Shown: one piece after another, positions 44,502 through 55,846 of the stretch | Layout of the letters: each line of letters opens with the position of its first letter | Numbering within the stretch: position 1 is the first letter of the stretch | Assembly (NCBI GenBank): GCA_019279435.1 | Contig: JAAALK010000079.1 | Span: 80,532,162 to 80,596,161, forward strand | Length of the DNA stretch: 64,000 nucleotides | Reading direction: 5' to 3' | Source of the DNA: Zizania palustris | Taxonomy: Eukaryota; Streptophyta; Magnoliopsida; Poales; Poaceae | Notes under the pieces: generated by a model | Seen by the model: the letters and a program-made list of their open reading frames with translations, nothing else | Told to the model about the DNA's origin: nothing | Database searches by the model: none | Position numbers and translations under genes: made by a program

Positions 44502-46976
44502 TGTAGGACCGAAAGTAGCGACCAGAGGGGGGTGAATGGGCGCCTTAAAAAATTCTTTCGAATATATGGCCTGTTCCCACCACCCAACGCACCTCAACAA
44601 ACTAAGCAGCAGAAAATAAACAGATAACCTAAGTCTAAAAGTATCTAGCCTAGAAGCAACTGATGTCAAACAGAGAACTATCAAACCAGTGCTAATAGAC
44701 AGATAAACAGTATACACAAGACTAGGCAAGGGAAACTTCTCAGTATAATATTTTGAGTACACTAAGAATGAAATGAGAAGTTACCGTTCGAAGTCTGTCT
44801 CTTGTTCGAAACTTGACGAAGCCTACTTCCCTGGTCGAAGCCTGCTTCACAGTGTCGAAGCCTGCTTCGGAGGTCGGTTGCGAAGCCTGCCGAAGGCTGT
44901 TGAAAGGATGCCGAAGGTATGTTTTGGTCTAGCTGTTCAAGGTTGTCTCCTGTTCGGTACTTGATGAAGCCGGTTCGTGCGAAGATTGCTCCGAAGTCCT
45001 TATGCGAAGGATGCAGATGTGAACTTCGAAGACAGAATAAAACACAGAAGGAAGATACCTTTCCAAAGTGTATGCTTCGAAGCTAACCCAAGAAACTAAA
45101 GCCTGCTAGCCAATGTTCACAAACAGAGACTCCAAAGCAAAACAGACACAAAAGTCGAAGTTCCCTCTGCGAAGTTAACTGACCAGCGAAGCATGGTCTC
45201 CGGATACTTGAGCACTACCTAAACGAAGCCTGTTGGTCGATCTGAACTTCGAATAAGTACTTCGAACATGACGAAGTCAACACAGTTCAAGAGAAAAAAT
45301 AGTTCAAATAAAGCTGTCGAAGATGTGCAGATCTGTAGGGTCCATGGCAACAGCGCACTTCGAATAAACACGGGCCAAACACTTCGAATAAAAAGTCGTC
45401 AGAGCAACACTGCATAAAACTGCGCGGCAAACAGCAACGAACAGACTTCGGTGAAAAACATGCGAAGCACCTTCACCCAACAGACTTCGCAGCTTCACAG
45501 ATTAATCCTACGGAGCCTAGACTCCAAACGCTGGACTTCGAAGTCCTATCCACAGCTTCGAAACCAACACCTGAAGAGCTAAACAAGGTGGGGCCCACAC
45601 ACTCAAGCTTTGCACAGACAAACTTCTGCTTAAACAAATTTTTTCAGCCAGTACACTCGAGTAGTTTTCTGAACCACGGAAGACTTACACCAGAGAAACC
45701 TGTTCATACCATCACCTAGCAACAGAAGTGCATGTAGCTTTTGACCAAGCTACTCATGCATAGCTGCAGGGCTAAACTAGGCACTCAAGAGCCCTTTTGA
45801 TGCAGCTACTAAGCTAGTCTGTCATCCATGCTAGAACACACTGATCCAAGCAAAAATTCAACATCTAGAGAGCAAGTTAGCCGGCTAGACCAAGAACCAT
45901 TAAACAAATTCAGCCGGAGAAACAACTCACACCAAGAGAAAAACAGAGAATGGTCAATGCAACAGGACGAAAACTGTATGACTGCAACACCTATGTGCTA
46001 GTAATACTGCCATGATCAGACGCACAAAGAAATTTGTCCAAGCAAATAAAAACCTATCAAAATCTGAACAATCTCTCAAGTGTACAGAAACACAATCACA
46101 CAGACCGCGTACGAATGAACAGACAGTGCGCGCATACCAAGACAAACGATAGATTAAATCACTGCATAACTCGGTGGATGGGACAGGAAGAATAAAACCT
46201 GTGTTAGTGAAATCACAACATTTCGAAGAAGCGAATCCTGACGAAAACCGCGAAGAACAATCAATCAAGATGGGCAGCGGCGCTCACAGGAACAGGAAAA
46301 GAGTAAAAATGCAATTTGTGGAAAGTGAACTCAAGTTTGTCATTAAGTGAGTTAACCCTAACCCTAGGGATTGGGGCCTATTTATAGGCAGCCCAATAAA
46401 TGGGGAAAATGCAGAAATACTCCTAGGGTTTTTACAAACGCTGAAATAAGTGGAAAAGACCAAACTGCCCTTAGGATATTTTTACAGACTCGACTGACTG
46501 ACTGTGGGCCTAAGGACGAAATAGAAAACTCCTATTTACAGATAACTTGTCCGGAAGCGGAGCTTTCGTAGCGACTACGGCTTCACTCTAGGACGGTCCG
46601 ATCGAAGATTAGCGGTCGTCGGTTTTGCGCCGAAACTAACAAAGCCTCCACCGACTTTGCACCAGGTACCCGGATTGGGCCAGCCCGACTCCGCAGCTCT
46701 CTCAGCCCGGCAATCGCTCACCGCCCGTGTACCTGAGTCAATCCTGGTCAACAGCCCAGTGGGTCCTCTGCTGCTCCTAGCCCATGTACCCGGATTGGGC
46801 CAGCCCGACTTCGCGGCCTCCTCTGCCCGACAGTCACTCACTGCCCGTGTACCTGAGTCACACGCGGCCCAGACTCAGCAGGTCTTCTCTCTCTTTTCAG
46901 TCCTCTTTGACTATCGTTGACAATGACTCATCACATCTGGAGCCATGAGGCCCACGCTATTCAGCATGGCTCCTCA
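44502..46976 (-). repeat. 5' LTR of S2
   Basis: Collinear with the 3' LTR at 34653-37128. TATA box TATAAATA on the minus strand at 46379-46386. Bounded outside by the GGGAG duplication (46977-46981) and inside by the primer site. Confidence 0.95.
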
Positions 46977-48590
46977 GGGAGCTCCGTCACGATGGCTGCG
47001 AAGGGGTCTAGGTCAGACCTCAGGTTGAGGTGCACTAGGAGAAGGCAGTAAGTGCGGAGCATGGCTCCGGGTGAAGGTACTCCGAGACAAAGTCCTCGGA
47101 GGTGAGGCACTTCGAAGGTACTCCGGAAGGAGTGACTTCGGAGTATGGTGGTTCAAGTCCTCTGCGGAGGCAAGACGTTCGAAGTGTGCTCCGGAGGGAG
47201 ACATTCGAAGATACCCGACGAAGGTCTCAGAAGTCGAGGCGCATCGAAGGCATGGTCCGGGTGAGGCTCGTCGAGGAGTGTGCTCGGGGAGAGACACTGC
47301 GACGAAGGGCTCATGGAATGCTTCATGCGGAGGCCTTGGACGAAGGAGGGACTTCGAAGGGTGGTACTCCGAAGGAGGGTTTCGGAGTGAAGGCAGGCTT
47401 CGGAGCAAGGCTGGCTCCGGAGTGAGGATGACTTGTGGTACTTCGGCCATGCATGGCTTCGGTACACGGACTGACGGAGTTCGAGCTGGGAGTAGCTGCG
47501 AAGCCGTGGTGGTCCACTCCGGAGGTGGTGGTGCGAAGGCCCAAGGGCTTTGACGGCTTCGGCTCAAAACCGTCACTATATCGGAGGCTGATTTCGGTGA
47601 AGCGAAGGCCGTCAGGCTCAAGGCTTCTCGCCGAAGCTACCGCACCCCTCGCGTGCGAAGGGGGGCTTCAGAAAGGTCAAAGACTGCAAAGGCTGACATT
47701 GTCTGCTCTGCAAAAAGCTGACGCTGTCCCCTCTGCAAAGCTGACAAAGAAGCCTCCAGAATAAAGTTGACTACCTTTTGTACCCCTCTGTTCTGTAGAG
47801 ACAAAACTTGTGTAAACCCTAGGGGTAAAGTAGTCATTTCACTTAGGGTGAATAGTGGCTATAAATATGGGGGCTGGGTAGGTAACATTTAACACTTTGA
47901 GCATTTACTGTTGGGCTCCTGTACTAGCCACCACTCTTTGTATTCATTCAGTGAGTTCTTTTACTGTGTTCCTTGTTCAAGCAGCGAAGCCCTGCTTCTG
48001 TGTTGTCTTTCTGCTTGAGCTTGTTTGCATACCTCGCTAGTTGTAGTGCACCGAAGCCTGTCTAGGCGAAGTGTGTTTTGTGCGAAGTGTGCTTTTCAAT
48101 GTGCGTTCGCTCTGTGTAATAGGAGGCGAGACCTCGCTGCTTACTAGCGAAGCCCTGATCGAAGCCCGTGTTTCTTATCGTGTCTAAGCCCCTAGCGAAG
48201 TCTGTTAGTGTGCGTTTAGACCTTCGGTGTACGAAGCCCAGCACCAGTTGTTGTCGCTAAGTACTTGGTCGAAGTCCTCAGAGGGTAGTCCACTCTTGCG
48301 AAGGGTGAAGTGCGAAGCCTGCTCGAAGCACCCTGTGTGCGGAGCCTGCACTGACTTAGCAGAGTTGGTTTTTCGGGTTTGTGAGTGGAGCGAAGTCTTC
48401 TTGGCTTCGAACTTTTGCTCCTTGCAAAGCCTGTGTTCGGAGCCGTCAAATACCTTCGAACCAGAACTTCGAAGGTTGTGTTCGAAGCCTGTTCCGCAGT
48501 AGACTGTATTAAAACAGAAGGCTATGTTTAGCCTGAAATTTTAAAAGCTCCCATTCACCCCCCCCTCTGGTCGCCGTTTCCAGTCCAACA

Positions 48591-50877
48591 AAAAATGATA
48601 AAAATAATTAAAATGCATGACGAACGCCTTCTTCAGGATCTTTGCTTGACTGGGTCGCTACTCCAGACCGTCTTCATAGTAGGCATCTTCTGTGGGGTCC
48701 AACGGGTATGAGTACAAAAAGTACTCAACAAGCCACCGCAAATGCAAGTAATAATGCAGGATAATAAACAAGGAAGGGTAATGGCTAACATTGCGGAAAA
48801 GTACATTTTCAGTTATTACGTTTAGTGTAGTCAAATTTAATCATGCTGAAAAGTAAACATGAGCACCAACAACATCATCTAACTCGAGGAGTACGTTTTA
48901 CGTCCTCGCACAACAGTCCTTACATGTTAAACCATCATGCACATACATATTCAAAGTAATCTAACTGTGGGATGTCACGCAACCCGCCCTTGACCGTGGG
49001 CTCGGCTTTTCGAAAAGATTTATGACTCTGATCAGAGATGTACTACTGTACCCACAAGGCACGCACTCATCCCAAACGAGATGACCCATACCACAGGAAC
49101 TCATGCCAAAACCTCGGCATGAAATGCTCCAAGCGATAACCACCCGTTCTAGGTTTCGCCGGCGCGCCGGGCCGCATCCCGGCTAACGTCGCACCCCCTT
49201 TTGCGCCACATTGGTACAAGCCACCCGCAGGTGCTGCTTGACCCATCTCCAAATGGTGGCCTCGGTTTAGAACACTCCATACCTTAGTTAGGACTTACCC
49301 ACTAGACTTGTGGAACACTCCAGATATGAATTTTGAAGTTAAAAAGTATTTCTGGAATTTATTTCTAAATTTTAAATCCCCTCGGGTCCACGGTGAGCCA
49401 GGCCCACGGTGAACCCGCGCATTGTGCGCGTGGTCCGGTCCAATCTGGACCGTTGGATCCAGATCCAACGCGCGAGGGTGAGGCGGGGCGCTTAAGTGAT
49501 AACGGACAGCCACGATTAAAATGCGCGAAAGGGTACCACGTGGACGCACGAGATCGAGTGCGGGTTTTAAATGGAAATGAACACGCGGGATTAAAACATA
49601 CCTCTTTGACCAGATCCGACGGTGCGGATTAGATCGCGCACGTGGAGCAACTAGCGCCGCTCGATCGTGATCGTGCGGTCGGGATTGAATCCAACACGGC
49701 ACGGGTACTCAACCCGTGCCGTCATCTTCTCCGACGACGGCGAGCGGGCCAGGGGCCACGACGAGCGACGGCGGCCCTAGCTAATCCTAGAAATGGAAAG
49801 AGGACGCTATGGCGGTCACAACGGTACCTTAGGCGAGGCGAGGGGTCGACGGAGCGCGGTCGGCGGCGAGGGTAGACGACGGAGTGGTTCGGGCTCCTCG
49901 TCGGCGATGGTGTTCCGGTGGGGTTCGATGTCGGCGGAGGGGTGGCTGAGGTTGGGGTCGTCCTTGCGGTCACGATGGTGGCGAGGGCGTGGACGGAGGT
50001 GGTCCGAGGCGACGGCGAGGGGCGACCGGAGAACGGGAGGCGGTGGTGCGCTAAAACTTGAAGTGAGGGCGTTCTGTGCGTTCTCGCAGTGTGTGAGCGT
50101 GGGGGTGAAATGCGGGTGGCCAGGGGGTTTAAATAGGGCCATCGGCGGGGGCAAAGGGTGTGTAATCGACGGTGGCCGGGAACAAACGCGTTTAAATGCC
50201 GGCGAGCTCGGGTTGAGTTCGATTCATCGAACCTGGACGCGAATCGGTCGGGTTTAATTGGGGGAAACGGTCGCCATGGACCGGGGTGGTAATGGCGGGC
50301 TCAATTTGAGGGGAGGGGGTCAGGGCAGGGGATCCGAGGCGCGTTATTGCGTCGGCTGGCGAGGGGGGGGGAATTTGGGGGCGGATCTCGCGGGAAAGAT
50401 GAATTCGACAGGTTGGGGCCACTGGCCAGCGGGCGCGAGTGGGCGAGCGAGAGGGCTGACGGGTGGGGCCGTTGTGTCAGGCGCGCGCGCAAGGGGAGGC
50501 GATCAGCGCCAACAGGTGGGGTCGGGCTGTCAGCCAGAGGCGGGCGAGGGTGACGGGCTGGGCCGGCCATGAGAGAGAGAGAAGGGAGGAGGGAGGCCCA
50601 AAACTGTTTCAAGACATTTCTGAATAAAAAATAATTCCAGAAAATAGATTAAAATCTTAGGGCTACTTCCAAGGTTGATAAAAATTTATAAAAATTCTCA
50701 AAAATATATCTTGGCCTTGGGAGTTTATACAAAATTTTTCAGCTCCTAGTTTGGTCATTAACTCTATGTTGTAGTTCAAAATGGTATAGAAGGGTATTAA
50801 GGTATTTCCCAATTTAATAAATTCAAGAAATTGAATTAAATAATATTTTTATTACTTTGAAAGTTTGGGGTGTTACA
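48591..50877 (-). repeat. 5' LTR of element D, second segment
   Basis: It continues the LTR from 34245 after the AAAAA duplication and ends (plus-strand view) GGGGTGTTACA at 50877, the LTR start on the minus strand. Compared with the 3' LTR, it lacks the equivalent of about 26878-27849 (around 970 bp). The junction at 49311-49321 carries a short filler, gaacactcca, copied from about 45 bp away. TATA-like site at 50128-50136. Confidence 0.9.
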
Positions 50878-50882
50878 CATCA

Positions 50883-51130
50883 TCCACAGACTGTCTGTGG
50901 TACCTCTGAATCGGACCCTACAGAGCGAAGACGAAGGGTGCGAGCACGCGGAGGCCAAAATCAGGGAGTCCGAAGCCATAACTATCAGAGTTGGTTCTCA
51001 GGAAGTCCCAATCCCGAAAACCTTGATACCGAAGGCTAATGGAGGTAAGCCACATGCTTCGGCCGGGCTCCACACCAAATCTTGGTTCGATCGGCCGGAC
51101 AAGGCCGATCCATTCGACGGGGTTCGCAGC
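50883..51130 (+). pseudogene. gag: Element C coding sequence resumed (gag C-terminus / pre-protease region)
   Basis: After one CATCA copy the frame of C gag continues without a shift: codons at 26010-26013 and 50883 join to an open frame reading HRLSVVPLNRTLQSEDEGC and on to WFDRPDKADPFDGVRSC, where element B is inserted at 51131. The function of this stretch is not recognised. The remainder of C, including pol and its 3' LTR, should lie to the right of the window. Confidence 0.75.
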
Positions 51131-51625
51131 TGTTGGCGCAAAAGTTACACCAACAGGTTCTCTGAGATCAAGAACGAACAAACAAAGAGCTTATGCTTTA
51201 GGACTGCCTCGAGCCTCCGAGTTGGATAATAGCTCGAGTAGTTCGAACGTGCGTATTGAATAACTTGTTCCGGGGGATCCCTTTTACAGGGTATGGAGGG
51301 GGATATTTATAGGAAAAATGCATAAGGGAAAGACCTAATTACCCCTAGATTACAACCGACATAGTGGAAACTATTCGGTGCCAGGAACAAGGTTATAAAA
51401 GGTAAAAAACTACAAGGCAGATGGATAAGCCAAACATCTCATCAATCTTGTCCTTCAGCTTCGGGGCCTTTATCCCCCATTCGGAGGGTTCATCGAGGCT
51501 TCGTATCACTGCACCCTTCGGCTTGACGCCTCTACCTCCGAACGACAGCTCACCCGCTTCGGAGCCTTTCTTAGCCTTTGAAGTATTAATCTTTAGGCCC
51601 TGAAAATGGAGTAATTTCCCCAACA
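51131..51625 (-). repeat. 3' LTR of element B
   Basis: Plus-strand view TGTTGGCGCAAAAG to TTTCCCCAACA, 495 bp, with TGTTGG/CCAACA inverted ends. Next to it at 51626-51635 the minus strand reads CGAGGGGCTAC, a polypurine tract, which fixes it as the 3' LTR of a minus-strand element. Single copy in the window. Confidence 0.82.
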
Positions 51626-51635
51626 GTAGCCCCTC
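51626..51635 (-). promoter_or_regulatory. Polypurine tract of element B
   Basis: CGAGGGGCTAC on the minus strand immediately before the LTR start TGTTGGGG; the plus-strand primer site of a gypsy element. Confidence 0.7.
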
Positions 51636-53009
51636 GAATACGCCTCTCTGTAGTTAACCTGTTTAGAAAGAAGGCAGTATACGGAAGGAACATTTCTATT
51701 TTTTAAGACTTAAAGGGAATTCGAACATGCTATAGCTCACAGAGAACATCGAATCCAAAGTGTTCAAACCTCCCCCTTCGGGTTCCTTACGCGATGGGAA
51801 CACGTACTGGGAAGAGAACTGTTTCGGAGCGCAAACGTCGTGAAGAGCCATTTGATTATAGCCGTTACGGCACAAGTAACCGTTACACACTGTAAAAGGT
51901 AACGGTCGATTTTTACGGCGGTTGCTCACTGTTCCATTTACTGGACCCACTTGCCAGCGATAGAAGCCGAACCTGCAGTGTGAAAGCAATCGAAGAGTAG
52001 CACCCGACGAGCGGTTATAAAAGAGAAAGACAAGGATTAACCGAGGCTTTTTACTGCTTCCAGTAGTCGCTATTTACTTTCCCCAATCCTTCAACCTCTT
52101 GAGCATCCGAGCGAATGGCGAGAACTAGCCACACCGCTCCAGCGGCAGCCAGCACTCTTGCGCAGAGGCAGGCGTGGGCCGCCTCGGCAGCAGCGGCAAT
52201 GGCAGGGACTTCGGGCGGCGCTTGGCCCAAGAATCCTCGGGAGCTCCGTCCGCCTTCCAAGAAGAAAATCGCCCAAAGCTTCCTCATTAGTCAATCCGTG
52301 AGCACCGCCGAGTCCATCGAAGAGGCCATGGACGGGAAACTGGGCGCCGGACTGAGGACTCGGGTCCCTGGACCGGAATCAACTCCAAGGCCACGAAGCG
52401 GGGAGGTGGTGGTCTTCGAAGCGTTTTTCGAAGCAGGCCTGGGGCTTCTAGCCGTGGACTTCTTGATGGAGGTACTAGACCTGTTCCACATAACCTTACC
52501 TCAACTGTCTCCCAACGCCATCGCACGCCTAGCCGTCTTCGAATGGGCGCTCCGGGTGGAAGGATGCGAGGGGCGCTCCGAAGTCTTCGATGTGACCCAC
52601 GAGGCCATATGCCAGCCGAAGCCACAGGACGGGCCTGGGGATTCTAAGGTGACCATAGCTTTCGGCAGCGTCAGTTTCCAACTGCGGAGGGAGCACGCCC
52701 TTCATTTCCCTGCAAAGGCCATTAATGACAGATGGTACACCAATTGGATACTTCGGTGGTTTTACGCCGAAGTCGGAGAGGACTCCCCCCTCGCAGGTAC
52801 TCTCCAGGAGATTTGGTTCCAGAAGGAGGTGGAGATCTCCCCGAACCCTAGCCTGCTCTCGACGAGGCTAGGGCTACTCACATCAGTGGCTCGCCGCATG
52901 AGTATGCGCGATCTAGCCGAAGAGTTTATCGCCCTTCGGATCCCTCCCCTCGGAGATAACTGGCCGATCGTGTTTCAAGAGGCCTCGGAGGGAGGTCCCC
53001 GAACCCTAG

Positions 53010-53087
53010 GTAAGGCTTCACTCCCTGCAATGTTGTATTAGACGAAGGGAACAATTATACTTATGACATCATACATTTTTCTTTCAG
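53010..53087 (+). other. Candidate intron 1 of the antisense gene
   Basis: Donor AG|GTAAGG, acceptor TTTCTTTCAG|CGG, 78 bp. Exon 1 ends in phase 1 and exon 2 restores the open frame exactly, so splicing would preserve coding. Confidence 0.65.
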
Positions 53088-55271
53088 CGGCTCCTTTGGC
53101 GTTGGCTCCGGAGGACATAACCCGGGCCGCCGAACGAGTTCTCGGAGCCCCTTCGGCGGCTGAAAAGCAACGGAGGCTAGAGCTAGTGGGAAGCTGGGAG
53201 CGTTCCAATAGAGTGTGGGAAGCTCTCAGCGCGGAGTCCCCTCTTCTCCCTGATTTTAACTCGATCGGAGCTGCTGTCCGCAAAAGGAAGGTCACTGCTG
53301 AACCATCCAAGAAAGCCAGCAAGCAGTCGTCCAAGAAGAAGAAAACAGTGAAGCCCCCTCGGCAGCTGGCTCCGACCTCGTCGGCTTCGTCACTGGACGC
53401 CCGGAGCTCAGCCTCCGAAGAGCTGGAGGACTCCGACGCTCAGACTGCGGCGGCCTTCGAGAGCTATCTCCTGGATGATGATGAAGACCTAGGGGAGGTC
53501 CCCCCTGGAACTTCCGTCAGGGAGGTAGCAGGCGTAACCCCGACGGTTCCCCCTGCGCCCATCGTCGTACAAGTGGAGTCGGGCTCCGCCACTCCCAACC
53601 CATCCACACCTGAAGTGGTTACGGCAGAAATCGCGGCTCCGGCAGGAAATACGGAGGAAAGGGCCTCGGGAGATGACTTCGCCGACATCCTTCAGATGTA
53701 CGAGGTCCTAGAGGATCCAGCGATCCTACCCCATGAGGCTCCTGAAGGTACTCCCAGAAGCTCCCTTTTTGACCGATACCTGCAAACTGTTTCTGGAAAT
53801 ATGCTTATTAACTTTGTTAACAAAATAGGTACCTCTAGGGGTATCGATGCACCGGCGGCGCTCGAAGCTCCTGCATCTTCGGAGGCTGCTGCTCAAGTGG
53901 ACCCCTGTGCCTTCGGACGCTCCGAGCTTGATGGCCGAGAACGCGCCCGTCGGAGCGGAGGATGCGCTCGTCAGGACGGACTTGGCGATGGAGGTCGCCC
54001 CTGCAGTGGTGGCTCCGACTGTCGAGGTTGCCCCTGCTACAGCGGCTTTGGTTGAAGGGGTAGCTGCCGATGATCAGGGTATTCCTGCTTCGCCTTCCTT
54101 GCCTTCTTTTGTGCCGGGGAGAGGCAAGAGCATATCTAGTCTCGGCCTTCTTCCTGGCCATGCAGCAACCTCCGTTGGCAATTCGGAGGATGAGGCCACA
54201 GCAGATGACCTTCAAGCCTTATCTTGGCTTCCTCTGCTGGCTCCGTTCTTGGAGCATCGGAGGGCCTCCGAAGGCTCATGGAGCCCCTGGTAGAGAAAAG
54301 CCAGGATATCGCCAATTCGGACTTGGTCTCCGTCTTAAGCGAGGCTAGGGCTCCGGCGCTCAACTCATCCCTCGAAAGGGTTGTTATTTTTGCAGCAATT
54401 TGTCCTTGCTAGAGCGGCAGCGACTTCCAATGAGGTCGAGGTTAATCGACTCAAAAGGAAGGTTACCACCCTCCAGACGGCCCTTAATGACTCCAACGAG
54501 AGATCCCTCAGGTTGGAGGAAGAAACCCTAGAGGAACGGAGGGCTAGGGCAGCGTCTGACGAAGCCCTCCGAATAGCGCAACAAGACAGCGACGGGCTTC
54601 GCTCCTCTGCCCAAGAAGCCGAAGCTGAGCGCGTCGTCCTTCGGGCGGAAGTTGAAAGGCTCCGCCAAGCGGCTGCTGCTTTGAGTGCTCAGTTGGTGGA
54701 GCTCCAGGGGGCTCTCAACCAGGCAATGGCCCAGAAGAGCTCTTTAATGCTCCAGGTGGCTGAGGTATCTGCGACTGCTGCAGGGCTGGAAACAGCGGAG
54801 AAAATGAACTCCAGCATGGCGGAACGTACCTTGGAGGCCCTTCAGGGTACCTTGGAGTACTTCGGCACTATGTGTCCTTCGTCCTCTGCTGCGACCCTCG
54901 AGTCCCTCGACCGGAAGCTGAAGAGGATCCAAGTGGCTTCATCGCTGATGATGAGCTCCGGCATTCGGTACGGAGAAATCTCCGGGCAGTGCGCCGGCAT
55001 CGGGGTTCTTCGTCACCTCGAGTCTCTTCAAATCCCCCTTGGCTCAGTCGGGGGTTCGACCCCTGGATGCTTCGCCTCCGACGACTTGCTGCGACCATCT
55101 TCGAATGTAGACTTGGCCTGGGAAGCCTTCCGGTCAACCTGGAAGATGGACCACAAGGTCACAGCCAAAGCTTGGATCGACGAGGCCCGCCGGCAGAAGC
55201 AGGCGCAAACAAGGCCACCGCTTCCTGCCTCGCCAGCCCCTGTCATTCCTGCTCCGCCAACCGACCCGCAG

Positions 55272-55378
55272 GTCTAGCTTTTTAGGGTTATTATGTATGC
55301 GAAGTCTTGTAAAGCCCTTTTTATTAATGGAAAAGCTATAAACGGGAAACTTGTCTTGGGTGTTCTGTTCTTTTTTAG
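55272..55378 (+). other. Candidate intron 2 of the antisense gene
   Basis: Donor GCAG|GTCTAG, acceptor TTCTTTTTTAG|GTT, 107 bp. The in-frame TAG just past the donor would be removed, and the downstream frame (55379-55846) is open in the same phase. Confidence 0.6.
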
Positions 55379-55846
55379 GTTTTATCATGCCCTTCGGGCC
55401 CTGACCTCGAACTACTGGAAATTACTGACGAGCTCCGAAAGGAGTGGGCAAACCTTAAGGGCTTAAGGCCTTACCGCCGCTCTCGCTTCTCTGTTCCTCG
55501 CGGAGATGGAGGGGAGAAAACCCTTGAAGTTTGCCAAGACGTCTTAGCTTATATTAAAGAGGAGGAGAAAGCGAAGGTATCCTCGTCTTCCGAACCTACG
55601 GACTGGTCCGACTCAGAGTACCGGGCCGAAGACCCTGCGGAGGCTGACTCCAAAAGGCTCTTGACGTGGGCGGAGCTTCAAGAAGAGCAAAATAAACTAC
55701 GAGCCTCCAAGAAAAAGAGAAGTGTTCGAACGAAGAGGGCCAAGCCAACAGCTTCGAGCTCCGAAGGGCAGAGTAGCCGGAGAGGTAGCTCTAGATGCCG
55801 ACAGGGTCTTCGATTTTTTCTAGGCTTGGACCAAAACTTTTCTTGA

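Larger units (their letters stand above)
34653..46976 (-). mobile_element. Sirevirus-type copia element S2 (LTR family B), nearly complete
   Basis: Both LTRs (2476 and 2475 bp) are present, with target duplication GGGAG at 34648-34652 and 46977-46981. The minus-strand order is 5' LTR, initiator-Met primer site, gag, pol, serial polypurine tracts, 3' LTR. Total 12.3 kb. My by-eye count gives about 45 substitutions and 3 single-base indels between LTRs (about 98% identity). Coding frames are broken by two stops and at least two small deletions, so this copy is not autonomous now. Confidence 0.96.
34246..48590 (+). repeat. Solo LTR of Sirevirus family A, interrupted by element S2
   Basis: Two pieces, 34246-34652 and 46982-48590, together about 2016 bp, collinear with the S1 3' LTR (6398-8437). 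It begins TGAGAAACCAAGGG and ends CAGTCCAACA. Target duplication AAAAA is at 34241-34245 and 48591-48595, and the undisturbed pre-insertion site is preserved in D's other LTR at about 26150 (ttaataaaaacgataaaa). No internal family A sequence remains, so it is a solo LTR made by LTR-LTR recombination. TATA box at 47860-47868. Confidence 0.92.
26014..50877 (-). mobile_element. Tekay/Del-type gypsy element D with nested insertions
   Basis: Flanked by perfect 5-bp duplications CATCA (26009-26013 and 50878-50882). On the minus strand the order is 5' LTR (50877 to 34100, interrupted), primer site, orf0, gag-pol, 3' LTR (28930 to 26014). The terminal sequence TGTAACACCCC and the extra orf0 before gag match what is known of rice RIRE3/RIRE8-type elements. 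Both LTRs are damaged: the 3' LTR lacks its first 482 bp and the 5' LTR lacks about 970 bp. Without the nested Sirevirus sequence it would be about 10.5 kb. Confidence 0.93.
52115..55846 (+). pseudogene. Antisense gene of Tat element B (putative gypsy-type transposon domain, PF04195-like)
   Basis: Lies opposite to pol. Exon 1 (52115-53009) encodes a 298-residue region with FEAFFEAGLGLLAVDFLMEV, LSPNAIARLAVFEWAL and WYTNWILRWFY, the pattern of the plant putative gypsy-type transposon family. An intron (53010-53087, GTAAGG to TTTCAG) joins in phase to a Ser/Ala/Pro-rich exon with an RKRK…KKKK patch. A frameshift near 53890 and another break near 54370 follow. Then a coiled coil (54420-54720) leads to 55271, and a second in-phase intron (55272-55378, GTCTAG to TTTTAG) leads to a final acidic-basic exon ending at 55846. 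Function unknown; antisense genes of Tat elements have no proven role. Confidence 0.72.

Noticed and set aside
51131..51625. LTR of element C
   Set aside because: The termini differ (TGTTGGGG versus TGTTGATA), length is 495 bp against 1397 bp, and the adjacent polypurine tract points to a minus-strand element.
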